A stretch of DNA of 64,000 nucleotides from Stenotrophomonas sp. ESTM1D_MKCIP4_1 (GTDB lineage Bacteria; Pseudomonadota; Gammaproteobacteria; Xanthomonadales; Xanthomonadaceae): assembly GCF_003086895.1 (NCBI RefSeq), contig NZ_CP026004.1, positions 3,740,684 to 3,804,683 on the forward strand, read 5' to 3'. The notes under the pieces are model-generated. The model was given only the letters and a program-made list of their open reading frames with translations. It had not been told where the DNA came from and did no database searches. Each line of letters starts with the position of its first letter. The first letter of the stretch is position 1. Positions 27,842 to 37,540 of this stretch are shown one piece after another. Both the position numbers and the translations under genes were made by a program.

Positions 27842-28264
27842 ATGAAAGCACGGAACCTGTTCAATACGATCGCAAAGAAAGCCGCGGCCGCCACCGGTTC
27901 GCCGTGGACGTTCCTGGTGGCAGTGGCGATCGTGGTGGTGTGGGGCATCAGCGGCCCCGTCTTCGGCTTCAACGATACGTGGCAGCTGGTCATCAACACC
28001 GGCACCACCATCATCACGTTCCTGATGGTGTTCCTGATCCAGCACACGCAGAACTCGGACACGGCCGCGATGCAGATCAAGCTGGACGAGTTGATCCGCG
28101 CCACGGCCGAGGCGAACAACGAGCTGCTGGACCTTGAAGAGATGGACGAAGAGCGGCTGGAGGAAATCCGCGCCGAGTACGAACGCATGGCGCGGGAAGC
28201 CGGCGACGCGCTGGTGCGGGTACGCGCGTGCCGCGCAGCGCCGCGCGATGATGAAGCGATCTGA
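27842..28264 (+). CDS. Low-affinity iron permease family membrane protein
   Basis: A 140-residue protein with two membrane helices (about 22-42 and 50-67), then the hallmark IQHTQNSDTAAMQIKLDELIRA and a highly charged C-terminal helix. This is the pattern of the family named after yeast Fet4 (Iron_permease). Bacterial members are much shorter than Fet4, and iron transport has not been shown for them to my knowledge, so the name is by family only. It lies 72 bases downstream of the small hypothetical gene and ends just before a SMAG pair. Confidence 0.82.
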   Translation: MKARNLFNTIAKKAAAATGSPWTFLVAVAIVVVWGISGPVFGFNDTWQLVINTGTTIITFLMVFLIQHTQNSDTAAMQIKLDELIRATAEANNELLDLEEMDEERLEEIRAEYERMAREAGDALVRVRACRAAPRDDEAI

Positions 28265-28281
28265 CGCGCCCCGATTGGGGA

Positions 28282-28347
28282 ATGCCGGCCAGCGGCCGGC
28301 ACTACCGGACATCCGGAACATTGGTGAATGCCGGCCAGCGGCCGGCA
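28282..28347. repeat. SMAG pair after the iron-permease-like gene
   Basis: Two direct copies of GCCGGCCAGCGGCCGGC, the first ending in CTAC. They lie between that gene and the convergent smeF. Confidence 0.8.
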
Positions 28348-28358
28348 TCGCGTTTACC

Positions 28359-29744
28359 TCAACCGCGTTCGTGCCAGCCGCCGCCCAGCACCTTGTACAG
28401 GGTGATGCGGTTGGCCTGCTGGGCCAGTTCGGCCTGCAGGCGCGTCTGCTGCGCGCTGTAGGCGGTGCGGCGTGCGTCCAGCAGGGTCACGAAGCTGTCC
28501 AGGCCGGCGTCATAACGGGCCTGCGACAGGCGGTTGGCCGTTTCGGCCGCGTCCACCAGACGCTGCTGCGCGCTCACCTGCTCGTCCAGGCTGACATTCA
28601 GCGCCAGCGCGTCGGAGGTTTCGCGGAACCCGCTCTGGATCGCCTTTTCATACTGGGCCAGGGCGATATCACGGTCCGCGTTGGCCACCGCCAGGTTCGC
28701 GCGCAGCTTGCCGCCCTGGAAGATCGGCAGCGTGATCTTCGGCAGGAAGCTCCATACGCGGGTGCCGCTGTCGAACAGGTTGGACAGCTCACCCGAGCCA
28801 CTGCCGATGCTGCCGGTCAGGGTGATGCTGGGGAAGAACGCTGCACGCGCCGCGCCGATGTTCGCATTTGCCGCCAGCAGCTGGTGTTCGGCCGCCATGA
28901 TGTCCGGGCGCTGCAGCAGCACATCGCTGGGCAGGCCGGCCGGCGGCGGTGCCAGCGCCAGCAGCTGCGGTTCGATGCTGTCGGGCAGCAGGTCCGCATC
29001 GATCTGGCCGCCGGCCAGCAGGGCCAGTGCATTGCGATCCTGGGCGAGCTGTCCGCGCAGGCGCGCCGCATCGGTACGGGCGGTTTCCACCAGGGTGCGG
29101 GTCTGGCTCAACTCCAGCCCGGAGCTGCCGCCCCGTTCGTGACGGGCTTCAGCCAGACGCAGCGAATCCTCATAGGTCTTCAGCGTGGCCTCGGAGATCT
29201 TCAGCTGCTGCGCGTCGGCGCCGTAGGTCAGCCAGGCAGTCGCGGTCTCGGCCACCAGGCTCAGCTGCGCGTTGCGGCGGTTGGCGGCCACGGCGAAGTA
29301 CTGCTGCAGGGCCGCCTCGCTGAGGTTGCGCACGCGACCGAACAGGTCCAGCTCGAAGTCAGCCACGCCGACGCCGGCAGTGAACTGTTCGGTGACACCG
29401 GCATCGGTGCCCTGCCGTTCCATCTGCCCGGTGGCTGCCAGGCCAGGCACGCGGTCGGCGCGCTGCACGCGGTACTGGCCGCGCGCTTTTTCCACGTTCA
29501 GCACCGCCACGCGCAGGTCGCGGTTGTTGTCCAGCGCCTGGCCGATCACCTGCTGCAGGCGTTCATCGGTGAAGAAGTCGCGCCAGCCCAGTGCAGCCAC
29601 ATCGGTGACTTCGCCCTGGCTGGCTTCGGCCGGCCACTGCGCCGGAATGGCCGGGGCCACGGCCGTGTCCTTCGGCGCCAGGGTGGAACAGCCGGCCAGG
29701 CCCAGGCTGGCGACGAGCGCCAGCAGCAAGGGGGTCTTATTCAT
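28359..29744 (-). CDS. smeF: SmeF-type outer-membrane channel of RND efflux pump
   Basis: A 461-residue outer-membrane factor (TolC/OprM family) that completes the SmeDEF tripartite pump. The signal ends LAGC (Cys ~19), giving a lipoprotein anchor like OprM. The body shows the two-fold repeat of long helices (for example [18 protein letters not shown] and [17 protein letters not shown]). The ATG at 29742-29744 is chosen because it gives the lipobox; the longer frame overlaps smeE by far. The actual overlap with smeE is 8 bases, indicating coupling. Confidence 0.94.
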   Translation of the reverse strand: MNKTPLLLALVASLGLAGCSTLAPKDTAVAPAIPAQWPAEASQGEVTDVAALGWRDFFTDERLQQVIGQALDNNRDLRVAVLNVEKARGQYRVQRADRVPGLAATGQMERQGTDAGVTEQFTAGVGVADFELDLFGRVRNLSEAALQQYFAVAANRRNAQLSLVAETATAWLTYGADAQQLKISEATLKTYEDSLRLAEARHERGGSSGLELSQTRTLVETARTDAARLRGQLAQDRNALALLAGGQIDADLLPDSIEPQLLALAPPPAGLPSDVLLQRPDIMAAEHQLLAANANIGAARAAFFPSITLTGSIGSGSGELSNLFDSGTRVWSFLPKITLPIFQGGKLRANLAVANADRDIALAQYEKAIQSGFRETSDALALNVSLDEQVSAQQRLVDAAETANRLSQARYDAGLDSFVTLLDARRTAYSAQQTRLQAELAQQANRITLYKVLGGGWHERG

Positions 29745-32700
29745 GGGAACCTCCATGGGCAGCATCATCGCGCGGGGCCGGCGGCGTGCCACCCCCGTTG
29801 CCCTTGTTGCGGTTGAACACGCGCTGCACCACAACGAAGAACAGCGGGATGAAGAACACGCCCAGCACGGTGCCCACCAGCATGCCGCCCAGCACACCGG
29901 TACCGATGGCGCGCTGCGCACCGGAACCTGCGCCGGAGGCGATGGCCAGCGGCAGCACGCCCAGGCCGAACGCCAGCGAGGTCATGATGATCGGGCGCAG
30001 GCGGTCGCGCACCGCGTGCATCGTTGCTTCGATCAGGCCTGCGCCCTTCTCCAGGTTTTCCTTGGCGAATTCGACGATCAGGATCGCGTTCTTGCTGGTC
30101 AGGCCCACCGTGGTCAGCATCGCCACCTGGAAGTAGATGTCGCGCTCCATGCCGCGGAAGGTGTTGGCCAGCACGGCACCGAGGATGCCCAGCGGGGCCA
30201 CCAGCAGCACCGAGGTCGGCACGCTCCAGCTTTCATACAGCGCGGCCAGGCACAGGAACACGATCAGCAGCGACAGCGTATACAGCAGCGGCGTCTGCGA
30301 ACCGGCCTGGCGTTCCTGGTAGGACAGCGCGGTCCATTCAATCTCGAAGCCGGCCGGCAGGTCCTTGGCGATGCGCTCGATCTCGGCCATGGCATCACCC
30401 GAGGCCACGCCCGCGCCGGGCTCGCCCTGGATCTCCATCGCCGATACGCCGTTGTAGCGTTCCAGGCGCGGCGAACCGTAGTCCCAGCGCTTGGTGGCAA
30501 AGGCACTGAACGGCACCATCTCGCCCTGCCCGTTCTTCACCGACCAGACATTGAAATCGTCCGGGTTCATGCGGAACGGTGCATCGGCCATCACGTACAC
30601 GCGCTTGACGCGGCCACGGTCGATGAAGTCATCGATGTAGCTGCTGCCCCACGCGGCCGCCAGCGTGTTGTTGATCAAGCTGACCGACAGGCCCAGTGCA
30701 TTGGCCTTTTCCACGTCCACGTCGATGCGCAGCTGCGGGGTGTCTTCCTGGCCGTTGGGGCGCACGTTGGCCAGCAGCTTGCTCTGTCCGGCCGCACCCA
30801 GCAGCTGGTTGCGCGCGGCCAGCAGGGCGTCATGGCCCTTGCCGCTGGTGTCCTTCAGGAAGAACGTGTAGCCCGAACCGATGCCCAGCTCCGGCATGGC
30901 CGGCGGCGGGAAGGCAAAGATGAAGGCGTCCTTGATCTGGCCCAGCGCGCCCATCGCACGGCCGGTGATCGCACCGACGCTGTGTTCGGCATCGCGCTCC
31001 TTCCAGTCCTTCAGCTTGACGAAGGCCATGCCCGCGTTCTGGCCCATGCCGGCGAAGCTGAAGCCCTGCACGGCGAAGATGGACTCGACCGCGTCGGCTT
31101 CGTTCTTCAGGAAGTGGTCTTCCAGCTTTGCCATCGCTTCCAGGGTGCGTTCCTGGGTGGCACCGACCGGGGTCTGCACCAGCGCCATCATGATGCCCTG
31201 GTCTTCGTTGGGCAGGAACGAACTGGGCAGGCGCGCGAACAGCACGCCCATCACCACGGCAAGCGCCACGAAGATGCCCATGAAGCGCCACGGGCGATGG
31301 ATGATGCCCTTCACGCCGCGCTGGTAGGTTTCGCTGGAACGGTCGAAGCCACGGTTGAAGCCGTTGAAGAAGCGGCCCAGCAGGCCCGTGTGGGCGACAT
31401 GGTGTTCGCCCTTCTTCAGCGGCTTGAGCATGGTCGCGCACAGCGCCGGGGTCAGCACGATGGCCACCAGCACCGACAGCGCCATGGCCGAGACGATCGT
31501 GGCCGAGAACTGGCGGTAGATGATGCCGGTCGAGCCGCTCATGAAGGCCATCGGCACGAACACCGCCGACAGCACCAGGCCGATGCCCACCAGCGCGCCG
31601 GTGATCTGGCTCATCGACTTGCGGGTGGCTTCCAGCGGCGACAGGCCCTCTTCGGACATGATGCGCTCGACGTTCTCCACCACCACGATGGCATCGTCCA
31701 CCAGCAGGCCGATGGCCAGCACCATGGCGAACATCGTCAGCATGTTGATGGAGAAGCCCAGCGCGGCCAGCACGCCGAACGTACCCAGCAGCACCACCGG
31801 CACGGCGATGGTGGGGATGAGGGTGGCGCGGAAGTTCTGCAGGAACAGGTACATCACCACGAACACCAGCACGATCGCTTCGATCAGGGTCTTGATGACG
31901 CCCTTGATCGAGACCTGCACGAACGGCGTGGTGTCGTACGGCACGACGGTTTCCAGGCCGGCCGGGAAGCTGGCCTTCATGTCATCCAGTGCGGTGCGCA
32001 CGCCCTCGGCGGTGTCCAGCGCGTTGGCGCCGGTGGCCAGGGTGATGGCGATACCGGTGGACGGCTTGCCGTTGTAGCGGGTGACGAAGTCGTAGCTTTC
32101 CGCGCCCAGTTCGACGCGGGCGACATCACCCAGGCGCAGCTCGCTGCCATCAGTGCCGCCACGCACCAGGATGTTGCGGAACTGTTCGGGGGTCTGCAGG
32201 CGGTCCTGCGCATTGATGGTGGCGTTGAGCTGCTGGCCCTTCACCGACGGCGCGCCACCCAGCTGGCCGATGGCCACCTGTGCATTCTGCGCGGTGATCG
32301 CGGCGGTCACTTCATCGACCGACAGCTTGTAGGTGTGCAGCTTGTTCGGGTCCAGCCAGATGCGCATGGCGTACTTGCCACCGAAAACCTGGATGTTGCC
32401 CACACCCGGCACGCGGCTGAGCGTGTCGACGATGTTGGAACCCACGTAGTCGGCGATGTCGTTGGCATCCATGCTGCCGTCGTTGGACACGAAGCCGATG
32501 ACCTGCAGGAAGCCGCTGCTGGACTTGGCCACGTTGATGCCCTGCCGCTGCACTTCCTGCGGCAGCAGCGGCATGGCCAGCTGCAGCTTGTTCTGCACCT
32601 GCACCTGGGCGATGTCCGGGTTGGTACCGGCCTCGAAGGTGAGGGTGATGGTGGCCTGGCCGTTGGCCGAGCTGTTGGAGGAGAAGTAGATCAGGCCGTC

Positions 32701-32916
32701 CAGGCCCTTCATGTTCTGCTCGATGATCTGCGTCACCGAGTCCTCGACCACCTTGGCCGATGCACCCGGGTAGGTGGCGCTGATCTCGACGGCCGGCGGA
32801 GCGACCTCGGGATACATCGACACCGGCAGCTTCACCACCGCCAGCGCACCAGCCAGCATGATGATGATGGCGATCACCCACGCGAAAATGGGTCGATCAA
32901 TGAAAAAACGTGCCAT
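29737..32916 (-). CDS. smeE: SmeE-type RND multidrug transporter
   Basis: A 1059-residue inner-membrane proton antiporter of the HAE1 family (AcrB/MexB-like) that exports quinolones, tetracyclines, chloramphenicol, macrolides and others in S. maltophilia SmeDEF. It starts [23 protein letters not shown], the family N-terminus. The proton-relay Asp pair is present in [18 protein letters not shown], and the two large periplasmic loops and 12 membrane helices are at the expected positions. Length is close to AcrB (1049). smeD lies 12 bases upstream and smeF overlaps downstream. Confidence 0.96.
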   Translation of the reverse strand: MARFFIDRPIFAWVIAIIIMLAGALAVVKLPVSMYPEVAPPAVEISATYPGASAKVVEDSVTQIIEQNMKGLDGLIYFSSNSSANGQATITLTFEAGTNPDIAQVQVQNKLQLAMPLLPQEVQRQGINVAKSSSGFLQVIGFVSNDGSMDANDIADYVGSNIVDTLSRVPGVGNIQVFGGKYAMRIWLDPNKLHTYKLSVDEVTAAITAQNAQVAIGQLGGAPSVKGQQLNATINAQDRLQTPEQFRNILVRGGTDGSELRLGDVARVELGAESYDFVTRYNGKPSTGIAITLATGANALDTAEGVRTALDDMKASFPAGLETVVPYDTTPFVQVSIKGVIKTLIEAIVLVFVVMYLFLQNFRATLIPTIAVPVVLLGTFGVLAALGFSINMLTMFAMVLAIGLLVDDAIVVVENVERIMSEEGLSPLEATRKSMSQITGALVGIGLVLSAVFVPMAFMSGSTGIIYRQFSATIVSAMALSVLVAIVLTPALCATMLKPLKKGEHHVAHTGLLGRFFNGFNRGFDRSSETYQRGVKGIIHRPWRFMGIFVALAVVMGVLFARLPSSFLPNEDQGIMMALVQTPVGATQERTLEAMAKLEDHFLKNEADAVESIFAVQGFSFAGMGQNAGMAFVKLKDWKERDAEHSVGAITGRAMGALGQIKDAFIFAFPPPAMPELGIGSGYTFFLKDTSGKGHDALLAARNQLLGAAGQSKLLANVRPNGQEDTPQLRIDVDVEKANALGLSVSLINNTLAAAWGSSYIDDFIDRGRVKRVYVMADAPFRMNPDDFNVWSVKNGQGEMVPFSAFATKRWDYGSPRLERYNGVSAMEIQGEPGAGVASGDAMAEIERIAKDLPAGFEIEWTALSYQERQAGSQTPLLYTLSLLIVFLCLAALYESWSVPTSVLLVAPLGILGAVLANTFRGMERDIYFQVAMLTTVGLTSKNAILIVEFAKENLEKGAGLIEATMHAVRDRLRPIIMTSLAFGLGVLPLAIASGAGSGAQRAIGTGVLGGMLVGTVLGVFFIPLFFVVVQRVFNRNKGNGGGTPPAPRDDAAHGGSHE

Positions 32917-32928
32917 GGAATTCTCCGC

Positions 32929-34116
32929 TTACTTCGCGTCGCCGGCCGGCTGGGCGGCAGGCGTGGGGGCAGCGCCCGGCTGTGCCGGGGCGGCGCCCTT
33001 CTCGGTGGCCTGTACGGGCATGCCGGGGCCGATCTTCTGCAGGCCTTCGACAATGACCTTGTCACCCGGCTGCAGGCCGTCCTCGACCAGCCACTTGTCG
33101 GCCAGCGCGCGGCTGACCTTCACCGGGCGCACTTCCACCTTGTTGTCCTTGCCCACCACCATGGCGCTGGTATCGCCCTTGGCGTCGCGGGCGATGCCCT
33201 GCATCGGCACCAGCACGGCATCGGCGCGCACGCCACCACCGATCACCGCGCGCACGTACATGCCCGGCATCAGCAGGCCCTCGGGGTTGTCCACCTTCAC
33301 CCGCAGCGCGTAACTGCCGGTGGTCGGGTCCACGCTCACTTCAGAGAATTCCAGCGCGCCCTTGTGCGGGAACTCGCTGCCGTCTTCCAGCAGGATGGTG
33401 ACCGGCAGGGTCTGGTTGTCCTGCAGGCGGCCGGCGGCCAGTTCGCGGCGCAGCTGCAGCAGCTCGGCCGAGGACTGGGTCAGGTCGACGTAGATCGGGG
33501 TGAGCTGCTGCACGGTGGCCAACGCATCGGCCTGGCCGACGCTGACCAGCGCACCCTGGGTGACGCTGGATTTGCCGATGCGGCCGCTGATCGGCGCGGT
33601 GATGCGGGCATAGCCAAGCGTCACGTTGGCGGCATCCAGCGACGCCTTGGCGGCACCGACATCAGCTTCGGCCTGCTTCTGCGCGGCGATGGCGTTTTCC
33701 AGGTCCTGCTGGCTGACCGCGTCGACCTTGGCCAGTTCGGTGATGCGCTTGGCGCTCAGGCGCGCGGCGTTGGCCGTGGCCTCGGCGCGGGCCAGCTGGG
33801 CGCGGGCGCTGTTGGCCTGGGCGCGGTAACTGGCGTCTTCGATCTGGTACAGCGGCTGCCCTTCCTTCACCAGGCCACCTTCGGTGAACAGGCGCTTGGC
33901 GACGATGCCACTGACCTGCGGGCGCACTTCGGCCACAAGGAAGGCATTGGTGCGGCCCGGCAGTTCGCGGGTCAGGCCCACGCTTTCCGACTTCAGCGTG
34001 ACCACGGTCACCTGGCCGGGTCCTTGCTGGGGCTGTTCGGGTTGGCCACCGCAGGCGGCCACGGTCGCGGCGATGGCCAGCGACAGCAGGAAGGGGCGGA
34101 TTCGGGTCAGGGGCAT
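32929..34116 (-). CDS. smeD: SmeD-type membrane fusion protein
   Basis: A 395-residue periplasmic adaptor (AcrA/MexA family) that links SmeE to SmeF. The lipobox AAC is near residue 22. Then come a beta-barrel and lipoyl half (PGRTNAFLVAEVRPQVSGIV), a helical hairpin (ANSARAQLARAEATANAARL onward), the second lipoyl half (RITAPISGRIGKS) and a C-terminal Ala/Pro-rich tail. It is the first gene of smeDEF, with a 235-base divergent regulatory region toward smeT. Confidence 0.95.
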   Translation of the reverse strand: MPLTRIRPFLLSLAIAATVAACGGQPEQPQQGPGQVTVVTLKSESVGLTRELPGRTNAFLVAEVRPQVSGIVAKRLFTEGGLVKEGQPLYQIEDASYRAQANSARAQLARAEATANAARLSAKRITELAKVDAVSQQDLENAIAAQKQAEADVGAAKASLDAANVTLGYARITAPISGRIGKSSVTQGALVSVGQADALATVQQLTPIYVDLTQSSAELLQLRRELAAGRLQDNQTLPVTILLEDGSEFPHKGALEFSEVSVDPTTGSYALRVKVDNPEGLLMPGMYVRAVIGGGVRADAVLVPMQGIARDAKGDTSAMVVGKDNKVEVRPVKVSRALADKWLVEDGLQPGDKVIVEGLQKIGPGMPVQATEKGAAPAQPGAAPTPAAQPAGDAK

Positions 34117-34272
34117 GGGGCGGGGCTCGGGGAAGGGAAAATATTCTCAGCCTGCCGTGATACGCAGCCGCCTCCCCGTAGAGGGGCGCGGTTGTCGCAT
34201 CGGGAAGGCATCCCTGCGCACGGCGCGGGCGTCAGCGAGCGCGCATACACGGCGGGGAGCGTGGATGCGAAA

Positions 34273-34298
34273 TATACATACATGATTGTTTGTTTGTA
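34273..34298. promoter_or_regulatory. Candidate SmeT operator between smeD and smeT
   Basis: An A/T-rich pseudo-palindrome (TATACATACATGATTG then TTTGTTTGTA) sits in otherwise GC-rich DNA, 54 bases before smeT and ~155 before smeD. A 28-bp imperfect palindrome in this intergenic region is known as the SmeT site overlapping both promoters. Position and character match, but exact limits are inferred. Confidence 0.65.
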
Positions 34299-34351
34299 AA
34301 GCGGTACAATTCAGCCAGGTTTCACCGGCACTCGTGCCCACTCACGGACCC

Positions 34352-35005
34352 ATGGCGCGCAAGACCAAAGAGGACACCCAGGCCACCCGCGAAGGCATCC
34401 TTGATCCCGCCGAAGGCTGCTTCCATGAACACGGCGTGGCCCGGACCACGCTGGAGATGATCGGCGCGCGCGCCGGCTACACCCGCGGCGCGGTCTACTG
34501 GCACTTCAAGAACAAGACCGAAGTGCTGGCCGCGATCATCCAGCGGGTGCACCTGCCCTTCATGCAGGAGCTGGAGCGCACTTCCAGCGACGAACGGCAG
34601 ACACCGATACACGACCTGCGCGCGGTGATGATCTACTCGTTCATCGAGCTGTCCGAGGACGAGCGCCTGCGCAAGACCATGGAAATCATGCTGCGCAGCG
34701 ATGCCTCCTCCGAAAGCCGGGCGCTGGCCGAACTGCAGCAGTCCGGGTTCCGCGATGCGCTGGATCGCATGGAGCGCGCCCTGCGCCGGGCGCAGACGCT
34801 GGGCCAGCTGCGCGATGGCGCCGATCCGAAGATTGCCGCGCGCATGCTGCACGCCACTGTGCTGGGCGTGCTGCACGGGGCGATGGTCGAACCGGAGCTG
34901 ATGGACCTCAAACGCGACGGCATGCTCGCGCTGGACATGACGCTGACCGCCTACGTGAAGGACGGCGTGTTCGTGCCGGGTTCGATTCCCGAACCGCTGC
35001 CGTAG
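34352..35005 (+). CDS. smeT: SmeT-type TetR repressor of smeDEF (with Pro in helix 1)
   Basis: A 217-residue TetR-family repressor, divergent from smeDEF. The N-terminal helix-turn-helix (about 14-60) includes TTLEMIGARAGYTRGAVYWHFKNK, as in AcrR/TtgR/SmeT. The C-terminal ligand domain keeps MLHATVLGVLHGAMVEPELMDLKRDGMLALDM. The start at 34352 (MARKTKEDTQ) is canonical. Oddity: helix 1 reads ILDPAEGCF, with Pro19 and Gly22 where the family, and SmeT as I recall it, has Ala. A proline there could weaken DNA binding and raise pump expression. Confidence 0.93.
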   Translation: MARKTKEDTQATREGILDPAEGCFHEHGVARTTLEMIGARAGYTRGAVYWHFKNKTEVLAAIIQRVHLPFMQELERTSSDERQTPIHDLRAVMIYSFIELSEDERLRKTMEIMLRSDASSESRALAELQQSGFRDALDRMERALRRAQTLGQLRDGADPKIAARMLHATVLGVLHGAMVEPELMDLKRDGMLALDMTLTAYVKDGVFVPGSIPEPLP

Positions 35006-35192
35006 GGTCGGCGCTGCCTGGTAGATCCACGCCATGCGTGGATGGGCATGCGCAGGGAATCCGGCCTCATGCATTACAGGTACGGGGTCAGAGCCCTCGC
35101 TCGCGCGAGGGATCCGACCCCGTCCCGCGCTGTCTGGTAGATCCACGCCATGCGTGGATGGGCACGCGCAGGGGATCCGCCCCCAACAAGAA

Positions 35193-35210
35193 GGCCGCCT
35201 TTCGGCGGCC
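35193..35210 (-). terminator. Second copy of the hslU-distal terminator
   Basis: GGCCGCC/GGCGGCC stem with a 4-nt loop, followed on the minus strand by TTCTTGTT. It is a duplicate of the hairpin at 35336-35353. Confidence 0.75.
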
Positions 35211-35335
35211 TCATGCATTACAGGTCGGGGTCAGAGCCCTCGCTGGTGCGAGGGATCCGACCCCGTCCCGTGCTACCTGGTAGATCCACGCCATGCGTGG
35301 ATGGGCACGCGCAGGGGATCCGCCCCCAACAAGAA

Positions 35336-35353
35336 GGCCGCCTTTCGGCGGCC
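35336..35353 (-). terminator. Rho-independent terminator after hslU
   Basis: A 7-bp GGCCGCC/GGCGGCC stem with TTCTTG downstream on the minus strand, ~75 bases after the hslU stop. It should end the hslVU transcript, with a backup copy at 35193-35210. Confidence 0.78.
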
Positions 35354-35426
35354 TCATGCATTACAGGTCGGGGGTCAGAGCCCTCGCTGCTGCGAGGGAT
35401 CCGACCCCGTCCGACCCCGTCCGGTG

Positions 35427-36800
35427 TTACAGGATGTAACGGCTCAGGTCCGGGTCCTGCACCAGTTCACCCAGGTGCGCATCAACGTAGGCGCTGTCGA
35501 TGGCCAGGGTTTCCCCGTCACGATCCGGTGCTTCATAGCTGAGCGAATCCAGCAGGCGCTCCAGCACCGTGTGCAGGCGACGGGCACCGATGTTTTCCTG
35601 GCGCTCGTTCACCAGGAAGGCGATCTCGGCCAGGCGGTCGATGGCATCGGGGGTGAAGCTGACCTTGACGCCTTCGGTGGCCAGCAGTGCTTCGTACTGC
35701 TTGGTCAGCGCCGCCTTCGGTTCGGTCAGGATGCGCACGAAGTCGTTCTTGCTCAGCGCGCCCAGTTCCACGCGGATCGGGAAACGACCCTGCAGTTCCG
35801 GAATCAGGTCGCTGGGCTTGGCCAGGTGGAACGCACCGGAGGCAATGAACAGGATGTGGTCGGTCTTGATCGTGCCGTACTTGGTGGACACGTTGGACCC
35901 TTCCACCAGCGGCAGCAGATCGCGCTGCACGCCTTCGCGCGACACATCGCCGCCGCCCACGTTATCGCCGCGCTTGGCGACCTTGTCGATCTCATCGATG
36001 AAGACGATGCCGTGCTGTTCGCAGGCTTCGATCGCCGCCGTGCGGATGTCATCCTCGTTGACCAGCTTGCCGGCCTCTTCTTCCACCAGCAGCGGGCGCG
36101 CCGCCTTGATGGTCAGCGTGCGCTTGTGCGCCTTGGCGCCACCGCCGAGATTGGCGAACATGGACTTCAGCTGCTGGCCCATTTCTTCCATGCCCGGCGG
36201 GGTCATGATGTCCATGCTGACGTTGGCGGCCAGATCGAGTTCGATCTCGCGCTCATCCAGCTCACCACTGCGCAGCATCTTGCGGAACTTGATGCGGGTC
36301 TCGTTGTCCTGCGCCGACGGCTCGTTGCGCGCAGCCTCCGGATCGAAACCAATGCCGCCGCTGCGGCGCGGCAGCAGTGCATCGAGGATGCGGTCTTCAG
36401 CGCGCTCTTCGGCCTGGGTGCGCACGCGCACCTTGGCCTGTTCGCGGTAGAGCTTGACGGCGGTATCGGCCAGATCGCGGATGATCTGCTCGACGTCCTT
36501 GCCGACGTAGCCGACTTCGGTGAAGCGGGTGGCTTCAACCTTCACGAACGGCGCATTGGCCAGGGTGGCCAGGCGGCGAGCAATTTCGGTCTTGCCGACG
36601 CCGGTCGGGCCGATCATCAGGATGTTCTTCGGCATGACCTCATTGCGCAGCTCAGGCACCAGCTGCATGCGGCGCCAGCGGTTGCGCAGGGCGATGGCCA
36701 CCGCGCGCTTGGCGTCGTGCTGGCCAACGATGTGCCGGTCCAGCTCCTGCACGATCTCGCGCGGGGTCATGGTGGCGGAGGAAACTTCGATCTTCGACAT
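35427..36800 (-). CDS. hslU: HslU (ClpY) ATPase subunit of HslVU protease
   Basis: A 457-residue AAA+ unfoldase that feeds substrates to the HslV peptidase. Walker A is GPTGVGKTE, Walker B is [12 protein letters not shown], and the central I domain and sensor regions are present, with the family ending PDLSRYIL. The ATG at 36798-36800 ([17 protein letters not shown]) is preferred over an upstream frame that reads through a repeat. It follows hslV by 103 bases that hold an inverted SMAG pair, an unusually large gap for this operon. Confidence 0.97.
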   Translation of the reverse strand: MSKIEVSSATMTPREIVQELDRHIVGQHDAKRAVAIALRNRWRRMQLVPELRNEVMPKNILMIGPTGVGKTEIARRLATLANAPFVKVEATRFTEVGYVGKDVEQIIRDLADTAVKLYREQAKVRVRTQAEERAEDRILDALLPRRSGGIGFDPEAARNEPSAQDNETRIKFRKMLRSGELDEREIELDLAANVSMDIMTPPGMEEMGQQLKSMFANLGGGAKAHKRTLTIKAARPLLVEEEAGKLVNEDDIRTAAIEACEQHGIVFIDEIDKVAKRGDNVGGGDVSREGVQRDLLPLVEGSNVSTKYGTIKTDHILFIASGAFHLAKPSDLIPELQGRFPIRVELGALSKNDFVRILTEPKAALTKQYEALLATEGVKVSFTPDAIDRLAEIAFLVNERQENIGARRLHTVLERLLDSLSYEAPDRDGETLAIDSAYVDAHLGELVQDPDLSRYIL

Positions 36801-36825
36801 GGATGTGCTCACGGATTCGTTGTCG

Positions 36826-36901
36826 GTAGTGCCGGCCGCTGGCCGGCAACCAGGCACGCGTGCGGGGGCTCATGAGGTTGCCGGCCAGCGGCCGGCACTA
36901 C
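36826..36901. repeat. Inverted SMAG pair between hslV and hslU
   Basis: GTAGTGCCGGCCGCTGGCC (head at 36826) and its inverse ending CTAC at 36901 can pair with each other over ~26 bases in the hslVU transcript. They lie 2 bases from the hslV stop. Confidence 0.85.
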
Positions 36902-36903
36902 CC

Positions 36904-37455
36904 TCAAAGCTCTTCGACCACCACGTTGCGGTTGGTGTAGATGCAGATGTCGCCGGCGATGCCGATCGCTTCGCTGGCGATGGTGCGTGCATCGAGTTCG
37001 GTGTGCGCCATCAGCGCGCGGGCCGCCGACAGTGCGTAGGAACCACCGGAACCGATGGCGATGATGCCGTCCTCCGGCTCGATCACATCGCCGGTGCCGC
37101 TGATGATCAGCGAGGTTTCCTTGTCGGCCACGGCCAGCAGGGCTTCCAGCTTGCCCAGGCGGCGTTCGGTACGCCAATCCTTGGCCAGCTCGACGGCGGC
37201 ACGCTGCAGCTGGCCGTGCTTTTCCAGCTTGGCCTCGAACAGTTCAAACAGAGTGAAGGCATCGGCGGCGGCACCGGCGAAGCCGGCCAGCACCTGGCCG
37301 TCACGGCCAAGGCGGCGCACCTTGCGTGCGTTGCCCTTCATCACCGTGTGGCCGAGGGTGACCTGGCCATCACCGGCAATGGCCACGTGTTCGCCGCGGC
37401 GTACGCAGACGATGGTGGTGGCGTGGAAAACGTTGGGGTTCTGACTGGGGTCCAT
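36904..37455 (-). CDS. hslV: HslV (ClpQ) peptidase subunit
   Basis: A 183-residue proteasome-like threonine peptidase. The catalytic Thr begins TTIVCVRRG after a 12-residue leader ([12 protein letters not shown]), longer than in E. coli, where only Met is removed. A self-cleaved propeptide is therefore likely. Other motifs: [23 protein letters not shown] and [20 protein letters not shown] ribosome site precedes the ATG. A strong sigma-32-type promoter lies just upstream, as expected for a heat-shock protease. Confidence 0.97.
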   Translation of the reverse strand: MDPSQNPNVFHATTIVCVRRGEHVAIAGDGQVTLGHTVMKGNARKVRRLGRDGQVLAGFAGAAADAFTLFELFEAKLEKHGQLQRAAVELAKDWRTERRLGKLEALLAVADKETSLIISGTGDVIEPEDGIIAIGSGGSYALSAARALMAHTELDARTIASEAIGIAGDICIYTNRNVVVEEL

Positions 37456-37480
37456 GATGCCTCCGGGGTAACAGGACCAG

Positions 37481-37508
37481 AGGTGGGGACTGCCCTGCGC
37501 CCTTCAAG
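37481..37508 (-). promoter_or_regulatory. Sigma-32 heat-shock promoter of hslVU
   Basis: On the minus strand CTTGAAG, a 13-base spacer and CCCCACCT match the sigma-32 consensus (CTTGAAA, 11-16 bases, CCCCATNT) with two or three differences. The predicted start is ~20 bases before the hslV ATG. Confidence 0.78.
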
Positions 37509-37540
37509 CCACCCGCGACCGGCTGCCGCAGGGCCAACGT

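Larger units (their letters stand above)
35021..35425. repeat. Three composite repeats carrying SMAG, terminator and GGGGTCAG elements
   Basis: This 421-base space between smeT and hslU has no gene. A composite begins at 35021, 35137 and 35280 with GTAGATCCACGCCATGCGTGG. Copies 2 and 3 are nearly identical (143-base period) and contain a terminator hairpin, then an inverted GGGGTCAGAGCCCTCGC.../...GGATCCGACCCC element. Copy 1 lacks a ~27-base segment holding the left arm of the terminator. Confidence 0.88.

Noticed and set aside
29272-34299. A 1675-residue plus-strand open frame opposite smeDEF
   Set aside because: It is antisense to three clearly recognisable efflux genes. Long antisense frames are expected in very GC-rich coding DNA. 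His/Gln-rich composition is typical of such shadows.
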